A stretch of DNA of 64,000 nt from 66-474 sp035606235 (GCA_035606235.1 DATNFU010000026.1:106404-170403); one strand, 5' to 3'. Numbered from the stretch's first letter, positions 51,209 to 60,119 are shown. A program made the numbers and translations. Notes: generated from the sequence alone by a model not told the origin.

Positions 51209-51226
51209 GGGCTTGCGTGCAAGTCG
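51205..51226 (+). repeat. GTAGGGGC-type palindromic repeat at the ttcA stop codon
   Basis: GTAGGGGCTTGCGTGCAAGT then CG; a variant of the GTAGGAGC unit. Bases 2-4 are the ttcA stop codon. Confidence 0.75.
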
Positions 51227-51333
51227 AAGGTTTCGCGCTTACGCGATGCCGTGAATGGGCGTCGGGTGCAAAAGCCGAGGTCGCGAGCACGCTTGCTTCT
51301 CTATTTGTTTGATTCTCTCTCTCCCGGATTTCC

Positions 51334-52245
51334 ATGTTCTTCCGCAATCTCACGCTGTTTCGTTTTTCTCCCGCGCTCGCCGCGTCGCTCACAGACCTCG
51401 AAACCGCGCTCGCCAGGCACGCGCTGCGCCCGTGCGGACCGCTGGAATCGGTGACGCGCGGCTTCGTCTCGCCGTTCGGGCCGGAGTCCGATGCCCTCAG
51501 CCACAGGATCGGGGATGCCATCCTGTTCACGCTGGGTGCGGAGGAAAAGCTGCTGCCTTCTGCGGTGCTCAATGCCGAGCTCGGCATCCGGCTGCGCAAG
51601 GCCGCGGCCGAACGCGGGCGTCCGGTCGGTGCCCGCGAACGCAAGCGGCTGAAAGCCGAGGTGCTGGACGTCCTGCTGCCGCGCGCCTTCGTGCGGCCGT
51701 CGCGGCTGAACGGCTACGTGGACACCAAAAACGGCTGGCTGGTGCTGGACACCGCCTCGCGCAAGGCGGCCGAGAACGCCTTGACCGCTTTGCGCGAGGC
51801 GCTGGGCAGTTTCCCGGCGCTGCCGCTGGCTGCCACCGAAACCCCGCGGGCGCTGCTGACCGGCTGGCTGACCCACGCCAAACTGCCGGGGGGCCTGACC
51901 CTGGGGGATGAATGTGAGCTGCGCGACCCGGCCGGCGGCGCGGTGGCGCGTTGTCGGCATCAGGAGCTCGAAAGCGCCGAGGTGCGGGAACACCTCAAGC
52001 GCGGCAAGCAGGTGTTCCAACTGGGCCTGATCTACGACGGGCGGCTCGGGTATGTGCTGGGTGAGGATCTCACGATCCGGAAGTTGCGCTTTCTTGACGT
52101 AGTACAGGATACGCTTGAGAACTCCGATGGCTCCTCCGCCGCGGACGAGCTGGATGCCCGGTTCGCCCTGATGAGCGGCGAACTGGAGCGTCTGTTGCAT
52201 GGCCTGTCGGAGTGGTTCGGGCTGCAGCGGCCCGATGGCGAATGA
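51334..52245 (+). CDS. rdgC: Recombination-associated protein RdgC
   Basis: A ring-forming double-stranded DNA-binding protein that restrains RecA, 303 residues. The canonical start MFFRNLTLFRFSP and the segments SRLNGYVDTKNGWLVLDTAS, LLTGWLTHAKLPGGLTLGDE and KQVFQLGLIYDGRLGYVL are diagnostic. It stands 6 nt ahead of the YgjP-type peptidase gene, so the two are probably cotranscribed. Confidence 0.95.
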   Translation: MFFRNLTLFRFSPALAASLTDLETALARHALRPCGPLESVTRGFVSPFGPESDALSHRIGDAILFTLGAEEKLLPSAVLNAELGIRLRKAAAERGRPVGARERKRLKAEVLDVLLPRAFVRPSRLNGYVDTKNGWLVLDTASRKAAENALTALREALGSFPALPLAATETPRALLTGWLTHAKLPGGLTLGDECELRDPAGGAVARCRHQELESAEVREHLKRGKQVFQLGLIYDGRLGYVLGEDLTIRKLRFLDVVQDTLENSDGSSAADELDARFALMSGELERLLHGLSEWFGLQRPDGE

Positions 52246-52251
52246 AGCCGG

Positions 52252-53046
52252 ATGGGCAACACGGCAAATGAGGTGCGTGGGCGGATGGCGGCGATCGGCG
52301 ACTGGGTTGAACTGGCCACGGGCCACGGCGGCACCATCAAGGTGTTGAAGGCCGCGCACCCGCGCGCGCGGCGGTTGCGTCTGACCGTCACCCCGCACGG
52401 TGCGCGGATTTCCTATCCGCGCGGCACACACCCTGCGCAGGTGTACGCATTCCTGCGCGAACACAGTGACTGGCTGGAACGCAAGCTCAGCGAATTGCAC
52501 GTACCACGACGCGGGCCACCGCCGTTGCGCGTGGGTGTGCCGACCTTGATTCCGCTGCGCGGCGAAAGCATCGAACTGACCTGGCGCGAAAGCGACTATC
52601 CCCGCATCGAGCAACGCGACGACGAGCTGCGTCTGCACCTGCCGCGTCCGTTCGCGCATGCTTTGCCGATCGCGCGCACGTTGCTCGCGACATTTCTGGA
52701 AACCCAGATGCGTCGCGACCTGTCGCGCTGGCTCAGCGCTTACTCGCCGCTGCTGGATGCCGCGCCTACCGCGCTGCGCGTCAAATCGCTGAAGAGCTTG
52801 TGGGGCAGCCTGGATGCGCGCGATCGCGTCACGCTCGATCTCGCGCTGGCGCTCGCGCCAACCGCCGCGCTGCGCTATGTGCTGGTGCACGAACTGTGTC
52901 ACCTGAAAGTGCGCAGCCATTCCAGGCGTTTCTGGAACTGGGTCGAAAAGCTTTATCCCGATTACCAGACCCAACGCGACTGGTTGCGGGAACACGGCGC
53001 GGTGCTGAAAGCGGAAATGGAACGGCTGATCGCGCCCGCGGATTGA
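52252..53046 (+). CDS. YgjP/DUF45-type zinc metallopeptidase
   Basis: A 264-residue protein with a minigluzincin-like zinc site: HELCH at 213-217 and a third His in RSHSRRFW (about 222-229). The N-terminal half contains RARRLRLTVTPHGARISYP, the usual strand of the YgjP family. The family motif normally reading SRWGSC is here KSLWGSLDARD, so the Cys is replaced. YgjP-like proteins are linked to nucleotide or DNA-protein repair, without proof. It follows rdgC by 6 nt. Confidence 0.88.
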   Translation: MGNTANEVRGRMAAIGDWVELATGHGGTIKVLKAAHPRARRLRLTVTPHGARISYPRGTHPAQVYAFLREHSDWLERKLSELHVPRRGPPPLRVGVPTLIPLRGESIELTWRESDYPRIEQRDDELRLHLPRPFAHALPIARTLLATFLETQMRRDLSRWLSAYSPLLDAAPTALRVKSLKSLWGSLDARDRVTLDLALALAPTAALRYVLVHELCHLKVRSHSRRFWNWVEKLYPDYQTQRDWLREHGAVLKAEMERLIAPAD

Positions 53047-53116
53047 CGCGGCTTGCCGGGTTCGGATAGCTTGCGCGGGCGGATGCCCCGGGGGCGGCAT
53101 CCATCCGGGGAACCCG

Positions 53117-54001
53117 ATGAAATCATGGATGCGGCTCTTCGCTGCGCTGGTTGCGTGCGCGCCGCTGGCCGCCTGTCACAAGCAACCGGACTTGAGCAGT
53201 CTCGGTTCGCCGTCGCAACGGCTGGTCGGCCACTGGGCCACCAGCGGCGGCGATAATGAGTACTACGGGCCGGTGGACACATCGGGCAGCGGCAGTTTCA
53301 TCATCGTGCATCCGGATGGAAAGCCCGTTCAGCAGCACTATCGGCTACTGAGCGAAGATCCAGCCATCCAGACGCTGCACATCAATCTTCTGGATACCGG
53401 CGGCGCAGTCACCGAACAGATCAATGTGATCTCCGAAGACGGTGAATCGGCGACCGCAACCGCAACGACTCTCGGCGACAAGGTGACGCTGGCGTTCGCG
53501 CGCGTGGACGACAGGATCGCGCCGGAAGTTTCGCGCGCGATCGATCCAAGACCAGCGGTTAGGGCCGCATTGACACCCGCGCGGTCCACGCGCGCATCGG
53601 CGGCTTACGGGTTGCCGCCCAACCTGCCGCCGGGGGAGTACCACCGCGTGCTGGTCGGCTTCGACGGCCTTAAGCCGGTCTATGCATGGAGGCCTCTGCG
53701 GCCGTGGGACAAGACGCCGCTGGGGGCAACCTTTTCGCCCTCGCACGCGGTCGGCCAGCGCCATTCGTACATGATCTGGCTGCACGCCACCGCGGTGGCG
53801 CTGCTGCTGGTTACCACCCTGCTGTTCGCGAGCGACCTCGGCGCCGCAACCGTGCTGGCGAGCTGGGCCGTCGCGCTCCTCATCGCCGGCATAGGCGTGT
53901 TCTTGTTGCACTTGCCGCTGATCGCCGGCGTGCTGGAAATCCTCACCGGCCTGGTGCTGATGTTCAAGGCGATGTTCCAGAAATCCGACCTGCTGTCGTA
54001 A
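53117..54001 (+). CDS. Hypothetical lipoprotein with C-terminal membrane spans
   Basis: A 294-residue protein with a lipobox-like LAAC (Cys20), a periplasmic domain of about 200 residues (LVGHWATSGGDNEYYGPVDT) and two or three C-terminal hydrophobic spans (WLHATAVALLLVTTLLFA, ATVLASWAVALLIAGIGVFLL, AGVLEILTGLVLMF). The pairing of a lipoprotein signal with multiple membrane spans is unusual. Not recognised. GGAAC upstream of the ATG may serve as the ribosome-binding site. Confidence 0.7.
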   Translation: MKSWMRLFAALVACAPLAACHKQPDLSSLGSPSQRLVGHWATSGGDNEYYGPVDTSGSGSFIIVHPDGKPVQQHYRLLSEDPAIQTLHINLLDTGGAVTEQINVISEDGESATATATTLGDKVTLAFARVDDRIAPEVSRAIDPRPAVRAALTPARSTRASAAYGLPPNLPPGEYHRVLVGFDGLKPVYAWRPLRPWDKTPLGATFSPSHAVGQRHSYMIWLHATAVALLLVTTLLFASDLGAATVLASWAVALLIAGIGVFLLHLPLIAGVLEILTGLVLMFKAMFQKSDLLS

Positions 54002-54013
54002 CGGTCCGTTCGG

Positions 54014-54070
54014 TCACTTGCAAGCAAGCTCCTGCGACAGCCGCTTTGTAGGAGCCTGCTCGCAGGCGAT
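54014..54070. repeat. Inverted pair of GTAGGAGC-family repeats
   Basis: A minus-strand copy GCAGGAGCTTGCTTGCAAGT (54035 leftward) faces a plus-strand copy GTAGGAGCCTGCTCGCAGGC (54048). It lies between the convergent lipoprotein and hydrolase genes, ending 5 nt before the hydrolase stop. Confidence 0.85.
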
Positions 54071-54074
54071 TCGA

Positions 54075-55085
54075 TCAAGGCATCAAGACAAACCGCGTGA
54101 TCGCATCCGCGATCTCCTGCGCGCGTTCCATGATCGACATGTGTCCGCAGCCACTGAACTCGGTGACGCCTATCTTCGGCGCGGATTTCAACCCGGCACG
54201 GATCGCATCCAGCGCGGAGACATCGATGATCTGGTCTTGGCGACACCAGATCGCCATTGTCGGCGCGGTGACTTTCGGCAACGCAGCGGTCAGCACGTTG
54301 CGCTGACCTGGCCCGGCGATGGCGCGCAAGACGCGATCGTCGAAATCCCGGTCGCGCACCGCGCGATCCACGAATACATCCTTGATCCGACCCGGCAACC
54401 AAGGCGGATGTACGAACAGATCGCTTTCGAGCCTGTCGAAATCCGCGCGGGTGTGCAGGTCGAAGCGATTGTGGCCGGCCGCCAGGTCGCGCGTGAAAGC
54501 GTTCTCCTTGAAAGGCACGCCGGTGCTGTCGATCAGGATCAGCGCGCCGACATCCCGCGGATATTCCGCGGCATACAAGCCGGCAATTGCACCACCCATC
54601 GAGTGACCAGCCACCGCGATCGCACCCGGATGCAGCGCGTCCACGAACTGGCGCAGCCGTTTCGCCTGCGCGGCGTAACCGTAATCCGCATTGGCAATGC
54701 GCGACGATTCACCCCAACCCGGCAGATCGGGAATGACCAGGTGGAAATTCGACGCGAGATAGCTCGCCATCGGCAACCAGGCTTCCTTGTTGCCCATGTA
54801 GCCGTGCAGCAACACCAAAGTCGGGCCGTTGCGGTTGCCGCCCTCGTAATAGACCCAGCGTGTGTCGCCCGCTTGCACGGATTTTTCGGACAGATGCGCG
54901 CGCTGCGCCTGGTACATCTCTGCCGCGCGCAACAACCACTGCGGCGCAGCGAGATAGATGATCGCCAGCACCGCAACGACGCAAGCAACCAGCAATCCCA
55001 GCAGCTTGAGCCGCCGCTTGACGCGACGGATCAGGATTTGGCGTGGCGGTTGATCCTTCAGCAAGGGACTGGGCCTCAAGGGCAA
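54075..55085 (-). CDS. Alpha/beta hydrolase, membrane-anchored
   Basis: A 336-residue hydrolase with an N-terminal membrane span (LLGLLVACVVAVLAIIYLA, about 28-46). The nucleophile is Ser162 in GHSMGG, the oxyanion HGYMGNK is near 94-100, and the catalytic His lies in GCGHMSIMER near the C-terminus. It resembles the lipase/esterase-type hydrolases of Acinetobacter-like lipolytic families; substrate unknown. The start overlaps the end of the DUF4124 protein gene by 10 bp. Confidence 0.88.
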   Translation of the reverse strand: MPLRPSPLLKDQPPRQILIRRVKRRLKLLGLLVACVVAVLAIIYLAAPQWLLRAAEMYQAQRAHLSEKSVQAGDTRWVYYEGGNRNGPTLVLLHGYMGNKEAWLPMASYLASNFHLVIPDLPGWGESSRIANADYGYAAQAKRLRQFVDALHPGAIAVAGHSMGGAIAGLYAAEYPRDVGALILIDSTGVPFKENAFTRDLAAGHNRFDLHTRADFDRLESDLFVHPPWLPGRIKDVFVDRAVRDRDFDDRVLRAIAGPGQRNVLTAALPKVTAPTMAIWCRQDQIIDVSALDAIRAGLKSAPKIGVTEFSGCGHMSIMERAQEIADAITRFVLMP

Positions 55086-55573
55086 TCCATTTTCAAGGCG
55101 GGGCCGTAAGTGTTGCGAAAGTATGCGAGGTAAAGCGCATGCCCGTCTTCATCCTTGCCCTTGTACACGCCAACCGGCGCGGGCTCCATGTCGGAGTTCC
55201 ACTTGACGGCCAAGCCCGCGCGCAGGTGCATCCGGGTGGCGTCGTCCACCACATCCAGCTCATGCCGGGTAGCGCGCCGAAGCGCGAATTTTTGCGGATA
55301 GATGCTTCCCCGTGAGCGCAGTTCATACCCGTCCAGACCGACTCGAACTTCGATCACGAAATCGTTCTCCCGGCTCATCCCCCACGGCGAAACCAGGAAG
55401 CACCCCACAAGATCGTTGATGGGGTCGAACCCCACATCGACATTTTCGGACTGCTGGCCCTGGGCGCACGGCGTGTCCTGGTAAGCGACCTGACCGGTAT
55501 GCGTGCACTTGTAAACCTGTGCCGACGCAAAAGAAGAAACCAGCAACAGCCCCAGCGCAATGATGTAGCGCAT
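55076..55573 (-). CDS. DUF4124-type exported protein
   Basis: A 165-residue secreted protein. The signal peptide is MRYIIALGLLLVSSFASA (cleavage near 18/19), followed by the DUF4124 signature QVYKCTHTGQVAYQDTPC. The rest is not recognised. The gene lies 21 bp downstream of ubiE on the same strand and overlaps the hydrolase gene by 10 bp, so ubiE, this gene and the hydrolase may form one transcript. Confidence 0.82.
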   Translation of the reverse strand: MRYIIALGLLLVSSFASAQVYKCTHTGQVAYQDTPCAQGQQSENVDVGFDPINDLVGCFLVSPWGMSRENDFVIEVRVGLDGYELRSRGSIYPQKFALRRATRHELDVVDDATRMHLRAGLAVKWNSDMEPAPVGVYKGKDEDGHALYLAYFRNTYGPALKMDCP

Positions 55574-55594
55574 TACTCCCCCTGACTTGAGACT

Positions 55595-56359
55595 TCAAAC
55601 CTTGTAACCGCGATGAATGGCGACGATACCGGCGGAAAGATTGCGCACCTGCACCTGCGCGAAACCTGCGATCTCCATCATCGCCTTCAGGGTGTCCTGA
55701 TCGGGATGCTTGCGGATGGATTCGGCGAGATAGCGGTAACTCGCTTCGTCGTCGGCGATCAGCTTGCCCAGCCGCGGCAGCACCTGGAAGGAATGGAAGT
55801 CGTACAGCGGCCGCAGCCATTCCTGGGTGACGCGCGAGAACTCGAGAATCAGCGCGCGTCCGCCGGGCTTCAGCACACGCCGCATTTCTGCAAGCGCCGC
55901 CTCCTTGTCGGTAACATTGCGCAAACCGAATGCGATCGTCACCGCGTCGAACGAGTCATCGGGGAACGGCAGCGCCTCGGCGTTCAACTGCGCCCAGCGC
56001 AAGCCCGCGAGCAGGCCGCGATCGAGCAGCCGGTCGCGGCCGGTGCGCAGCATCGCGGCGTTGATGTCGCCGACGATTACCTCGCCCGCTTTGCCCACGC
56101 GTGGCAACAGCAGCGTGGCGATGTCGCCGGTGCCACCGGCGAGGTCGAGTACGCGATCCCCCGGGCGCACACCCGCGGTGGCGACGAATTGCCGCTTCCA
56201 CAATCGATGCACGCCCAGCGACATCAGGTCGTTCATCAAGTCGTACTTGCCGGCGACGGAGGTGAACACTTCGCCGACCAGGGTCTGCTTTTCGCGCAAT
56301 GGCACTTCGCGAAAGCCGAAATGCGTGGTGCCCGATGGCGGTGATTGCGGATCGCTCAT
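55595..56359 (-). CDS. ubiE: Ubiquinone/menaquinone biosynthesis C-methyltransferase UbiE
   Basis: Methylates 2-polyprenyl-6-methoxy-1,4-benzoquinol (and demethylmenaquinol) using SAM. It is 254 residues. The SAM loop is VLDLAGGTGDIATL (about 70-83), with FGFREVPLREKQTLVGEVF at the N-terminus and VLKPGGRALILEFSR further on, all family hallmarks. TAAGAT ends 6 nt before the ATG. It acts in the same pathway as UbiJ and UbiB at 60132-62760. Confidence 0.96.
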   Translation of the reverse strand: MSDPQSPPSGTTHFGFREVPLREKQTLVGEVFTSVAGKYDLMNDLMSLGVHRLWKRQFVATAGVRPGDRVLDLAGGTGDIATLLLPRVGKAGEVIVGDINAAMLRTGRDRLLDRGLLAGLRWAQLNAEALPFPDDSFDAVTIAFGLRNVTDKEAALAEMRRVLKPGGRALILEFSRVTQEWLRPLYDFHSFQVLPRLGKLIADDEASYRYLAESIRKHPDQDTLKAMMEIAGFAQVQVRNLSAGIVAIHRGYKV

Positions 56360-56365
56360 CCGCGC

Positions 56366-56371
56366 ATCTTA
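56366..56371 (-). promoter_or_regulatory. -10-like box immediately upstream of ubiE
   Basis: TAAGAT on the minus strand ends 6 nt before the ATG at 56359, with no Shine-Dalgarno sequence. Confidence 0.5.
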
Positions 56372-56380
56372 CCGTGCCTG

Positions 56381-57016
56381 TCAGTCACTGCTGCCAGAAA
56401 TCGGGTATGTCTGCGCGCCACCCTCGGCCGGCACCGGCGGACCGAACGGCGGCGGTTGCGGTGGCGGCGCATAGGTCGATGGCGGTGGGGAATAAGCGGG
56501 AGGCGGGGGCGCGTTGTAAGCCGGAACATCTTCGACCGGCGCGCCGGAACCTGCCGGATAGGCCGTCGGCGGCGGGGGGTAGCCCGACGGCGGTTCGCGT
56601 TGATCCACCGGCGGCACATAGTGATAGCCCGGCGGCGGCAACGGCTCGCGATCGGTCGCCGGTGGCACGTAGTGATAACCCGGCGGCGGCATCACCGTGC
56701 GGCAGGCGTAGCCTTCCCACGCCTGTTCGCCCTCGCGCGGCTCGCCCAGCGGCACGATGGTATCGGCGCGCATCTGCGCGGCCTGGTTGCGCGCCATGAT
56801 CTCGAGTTCATCGCGCACCTTGATGTCGTTGCGATCGACCGGCCCTACCCGGCTCAACACCGAGACGGTGACCTTGCCGACATCGCGACAACCCGATACA
56901 TCGCCGTTCCAAGCGGTGCGTACCTGCTGGCCGCCGGGATCCAGCACGATGCCGTAAGTGCAGGCGCCGAGCGCGAGAACGCCGGCCAGCGGCGCGAATC
57001 GGTAGACAGGTCGCAT
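56381..57016 (-). CDS. DUF4156-like lipoprotein with proline-rich tail
   Basis: A 211-residue lipoprotein: lipobox LGAC with Cys19, then a DUF4156-like domain (SGCRDVGKVTVSVL, DELEIMARNQAAQMRADTIV). The second half is proline-rich and contains a tandem repeat PPPGYHYVPPATDREPL / PPPGYHYVPPVDQREP at about 110-145. Such tails can cross or bind peptidoglycan. The gene is on the same strand as ubiE, 21 bp upstream of it. Confidence 0.8.
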   Translation of the reverse strand: MRPVYRFAPLAGVLALGACTYGIVLDPGGQQVRTAWNGDVSGCRDVGKVTVSVLSRVGPVDRNDIKVRDELEIMARNQAAQMRADTIVPLGEPREGEQAWEGYACRTVMPPPGYHYVPPATDREPLPPPGYHYVPPVDQREPPSGYPPPPTAYPAGSGAPVEDVPAYNAPPPPAYSPPPSTYAPPPQPPPFGPPVPAEGGAQTYPISGSSD

Positions 57017-57116
57017 GGGGCACTCCTTAAGACTTCACCAACGTCGTGATGCTATGCCGCGCCGGCTGAATCGCGGCGGGCTACACTCGGGTGGCAGGAA
57101 ACCGCAAAGGAGCATC

Positions 57117-57815
57117 ATGCAGCGCTGTCTGGTCACCGGTGCCAATCGCGGTCTGGGATTGGAATTCACTCGCCAATTGCTGGAGCGCGGCGCGCGCGTG
57201 CTGGCCTGCTGCCGCGATCCGGCACACGCCGATGACTTGATTGCGTTGCATGAAACGCATCCCGATGATCTGATCGTGCAGGCGCTGGACGTTGCCGACC
57301 CCGCCGCGATCGACAGCTTGCCGGCGGCAGCCGCGCGGCACCTGCAGCGCCTCGACCTGCTGGTCAACAACGCCGGCGTGCTGGTTTCCGGCGAGCGCTT
57401 CGGCAATGTGACGGCGGAATCGCTGATGCACAGCTATGCGGTGAATGCCGCGGCGCCCCTGTTGATCACGCAGGCGCTGAGCCCTCTGCTGATGCACGGG
57501 CACAAGCCGCGCGTGCTGTGCGTGTCCACGCAACTGGCCTCGATCGCGCAGGCGTCGAGCTTCCGCACGCTCAGTTACGCCATGAGCAAGGCCGCGCTGA
57601 ACATGGCGGTAAAGCGGTTGGCCGCGGAACTCGGCCCACGCGGCATCGTGGTGATGGCCTTCCATCCCGGCTGGGTGAAAACCGCGATGGGTGGCGCAAG
57701 CGCCACGCTCGCGCCGCAAACCTCGGCCCAGGCGATGCTCGCCATCATCGAACACGCAAGCGCCGACGATGGGGGAAAATTTCTCGCCTATGACGGCGCG
57801 CCGTTGCCATGGTGA
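57117..57815 (+). CDS. Short-chain dehydrogenase/reductase (classical SDR)
   Basis: A 232-residue oxidoreductase with TGANRGLG at 7-14, NNAG at about 84-87, the catalytic Ser near 137, Tyr154 and Lys158 (LSYAMSKAALN). The pattern GLGLEFTRQLLERGARV is like the sniffer/carbonyl-reductase-like SDRs. Substrate unknown. AAAGGAG lies 4 nt before the ATG. TACACT at 57082 is a possible -10 box. Confidence 0.9.
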   Translation: MQRCLVTGANRGLGLEFTRQLLERGARVLACCRDPAHADDLIALHETHPDDLIVQALDVADPAAIDSLPAAAARHLQRLDLLVNNAGVLVSGERFGNVTAESLMHSYAVNAAAPLLITQALSPLLMHGHKPRVLCVSTQLASIAQASSFRTLSYAMSKAALNMAVKRLAAELGPRGIVVMAFHPGWVKTAMGGASATLAPQTSAQAMLAIIEHASADDGGKFLAYDGAPLPW

Positions 57816-57933
57816 GCGCCGCTGGTGGCGCGCGCAGCATGGGATGCGCGGGGCCGGTCAAGACAACCAGGCAAGGAGTTGATGTCGGCCGCGGCCCGGC
57901 GCCCTGGATGATGAAGCATTCGATCGCCATCCC

Positions 57934-58398
57934 ATGCTGCACGTAATCCTGCACCAGCCCGAGATCCCGCCCAACACCGGCAACGTGATCCGGTTGTGCG
58001 CCAACAGTGGCGCGGGCCTGCATCTGGTGCGGCCGTTGGGTTTCGAACTGGACGATGCCAGGCTGCGCCGCGCCGGGCTCGATTATCACGAGTTCGCGCG
58101 CGTGGTGGTGCACGACGATCTCGATGCGTGCCTTGCCACCCTCGGCAATCCGCGCGTCTTCGCGTTCACCACGCGCGGCTCGCTGCGTCACACCGAGGCG
58201 CGTTTTGCGCAAGGCGATGCGTTGCTGTTCGGTTGTGAAACCCGCGGCCTGCCCGAAGACGTGCTCGCGACCATCCCGGCGGATCGACAGGTACGCCTGC
58301 CGATGATGCCCGGCAATCGCAGCATCAACCTTTCCAATGCGGTCGCGGTGGCGGTGTACGAAGCGTGGCGGCAATTGGGATTTGCGGGGGCCGTGTAA
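57934..58398 (+). CDS. trmL: tRNA (cytidine/uridine-34-2'-O)-methyltransferase TrmL
   Basis: A SPOUT methyltransferase that modifies the wobble ribose of tRNA-Leu. It is 154 residues. Family motifs are LHQPEIPPNTGNVIRLCANS, LHLVRPLGFELDD, LLFGCETRGLP and the knot segment IPMMPGNRSINLSNAV (read as LPMMPGNRSINLSNAV here). It is the last gene before the restriction-modification island. Confidence 0.95.
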   Translation: MLHVILHQPEIPPNTGNVIRLCANSGAGLHLVRPLGFELDDARLRRAGLDYHEFARVVVHDDLDACLATLGNPRVFAFTTRGSLRHTEARFAQGDALLFGCETRGLPEDVLATIPADRQVRLPMMPGNRSINLSNAVAVAVYEAWRQLGFAGAV

Positions 58399-58437
58399 TT
58401 CGCTTGCATTGAGACGGGTTGCACGTAAGGTGCGCAC

Positions 58438-59337
58438 ATGAACCTGCGCCTCTCCGCTCCCGAACTCGCGCGCGCCGGCGAAGGCATCCAACTGCTCCAT
58501 GGTGACGCGGCCGAGCAATTGCGCAAGTTGAAGGCGGAATCGGTCGATCTGATCGTCACCTCTCCGCCATATGCCGATCAGCGCAAGCATACCTACGGCG
58601 GCGTTGCGCCAGATCAATACGTCGAATGGTTCCTGCCTATCGCGGGTGAATTGCAGCGCGTGCTTAAGCCGAGCGGCACTTTCGTGCTCAACATCAAGGA
58701 GCGCGTGGTCGCAGGCGAGCGCCACACCTATGTCATGGAGGTTATTCTGGCCATGCGCCGCCAAGGCTGGCTATGGACGGAAGAGTTCATCTGGCACAAG
58801 CGCAATTGCTATCCCGGCAAATGGCCGAATCGTTTCCGCGATGCGTGGGAGCGTTTACTGCAATTCAACAAGCAAAAGAATTTCCGCATGTTCCAGGATG
58901 CGGTGAAAGTGCCGACCGGCGATTGGGCGAAATCGCGTTTGCGCAAGCTCAGCGATACCGACCGCACTCGCGACGAATCGAGGGCCGGTAGCGGCTTCGG
59001 TAAGAAGATCGAGAACTGGATCGGACGCGATCTCGCTTATCCCACCAATGTGTTGCATCTGGCCACCGAATGCAGCAACAAGGAGCACAGCGCTGCGTTC
59101 CCAGAAGCGCTTCCGGAATGGTTCATCAAATTGTTTACCGAGCCGGGCGACACAGTGCTCGATCCGTTCATGGGCTCGGGCACCACGCTCCGCGTGGCAC
59201 ACAGGATGGCGCGCTCCGCGATCGGTATTGACATCCATCGCGATTACGTCGAGCGGTTTCGCATGGCTTTCGCCGAGAATGCACCGCAAATGAATCTGCT
59301 CGAAGAGGCTGCTGCATATGCCCTTGCCGACGAATGA
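58438..59337 (+). CDS. Type II site-specific DNA methyltransferase
   Basis: A 299-residue amino-methyltransferase (N4-cytosine or N6-adenine). The catalytic motif IV is TSPPY (41-45) ahead of the SAM motif I DPFMGSGTT (242-250), the beta-class order. No target-recognition identity can be read. It overlaps the restriction endonuclease gene by 20 bp. Both genes are inserted between trmL and ubiJ and are less GC-rich than the flanks. Confidence 0.93.
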   Translation: MNLRLSAPELARAGEGIQLLHGDAAEQLRKLKAESVDLIVTSPPYADQRKHTYGGVAPDQYVEWFLPIAGELQRVLKPSGTFVLNIKERVVAGERHTYVMEVILAMRRQGWLWTEEFIWHKRNCYPGKWPNRFRDAWERLLQFNKQKNFRMFQDAVKVPTGDWAKSRLRKLSDTDRTRDESRAGSGFGKKIENWIGRDLAYPTNVLHLATECSNKEHSAAFPEALPEWFIKLFTEPGDTVLDPFMGSGTTLRVAHRMARSAIGIDIHRDYVERFRMAFAENAPQMNLLEEAAAYALADE

Positions 59338-60089
59338 GCAGATCGCTGCATGGGTTGGTCAACACATTGGAGAATTTCATGCCGAGCGCCTCATCAACTT
59401 GGGCGCACTTGACCTCCGCAAGCTACTCAAAGCGCAAGAATCCTTACCCGTTTCGTGCCAAAAACGTGCTGAGCGCAAGTGATATTGTCGTCACTTTGCT
59501 TGATGCGCATTTGTCGTCCCAGGAAGAGACACTGTTTGGCGACTTTCTAGAGAAGCTCGCGGTGTGGATCAATGCAGCCGTGTTCAGCGGAAGAAAATCG
59601 TCGACTATCGGAATTGATCTTGAGTTCGACCGCGATGGCATCCGTTACGTTCTCGCCATCAAGTCGGGGCCGAACTGGGCAAACTCTAGCCAAATACGTG
59701 CAATGCGGTCGAGCTTTCTGAAAGCCCGGCAAGCGTTGCGGACCGGCGACAACCCAAATTTGCATGTGGAAGCCATCAATGGATGTTGTTATGGCCGCTG
59801 CGAAACGGATTGCGGCGATTATCGAAAACTCTGCGGTCAATCCTTCTGGTCCTTTATTTCCGGCAGCGATTCGCTTTATACAGACATCGTGGAGCCGCTG
59901 GGGCATCAGGCTGCTGAATGCGACGAGGCGTTTCGCGCCGAGTACGCGAAGGTCGTCAATCGCTTTACAGGCGAGCTGATTGCCGACTTTTGCGATCCAG
60001 ATGGTGCGCTCGATTGGGAAAGGCTACTCAAATTCAATTCCGGCCGCGACGGGCTGAAGCTCCCGAAAAGATTGCGTCAGCCGGTCTGA
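59318..60089 (+). pseudogene. PmeII-family type II restriction endonuclease, +1 frameshift
   Basis: The reading frame is split. From the ATG at 59318 (AGAGG ribosome-binding site) frame 1 reads MPLPTNEQIAAWVGQHIGEF then HAERLINLGALDLRKLLK and runs into a stop at 59482. The rest of the enzyme is in the +1 frame. Skipping G59432 joins LLK to RKNPYPFRAKN, the run expected for the family, and gives 256 residues. The second part holds SSQEETLFGDFLEKL, the likely catalytic GIDLEF and IKSGPNW (about 98-120 of the joined protein) and the cysteine pattern NGCCYGRCETDCGDY. An ATG at 59334 in the second frame has no family-like N-terminus. It may be inactive, a sequencing error or a programmed frameshift. 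Confidence 0.8.
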
Positions 60090-60119
60090 TTGCGCTGCCG
60101 TGGTGCGGCGGCGGCAGGC

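Noticed and set aside
59334..59433. Restriction endonuclease starting at the downstream-frame ATG
   Set aside because: The encoded N-terminus (MSRSLHGLVNTLENF) has no family-like sequence, whereas the other frame does.
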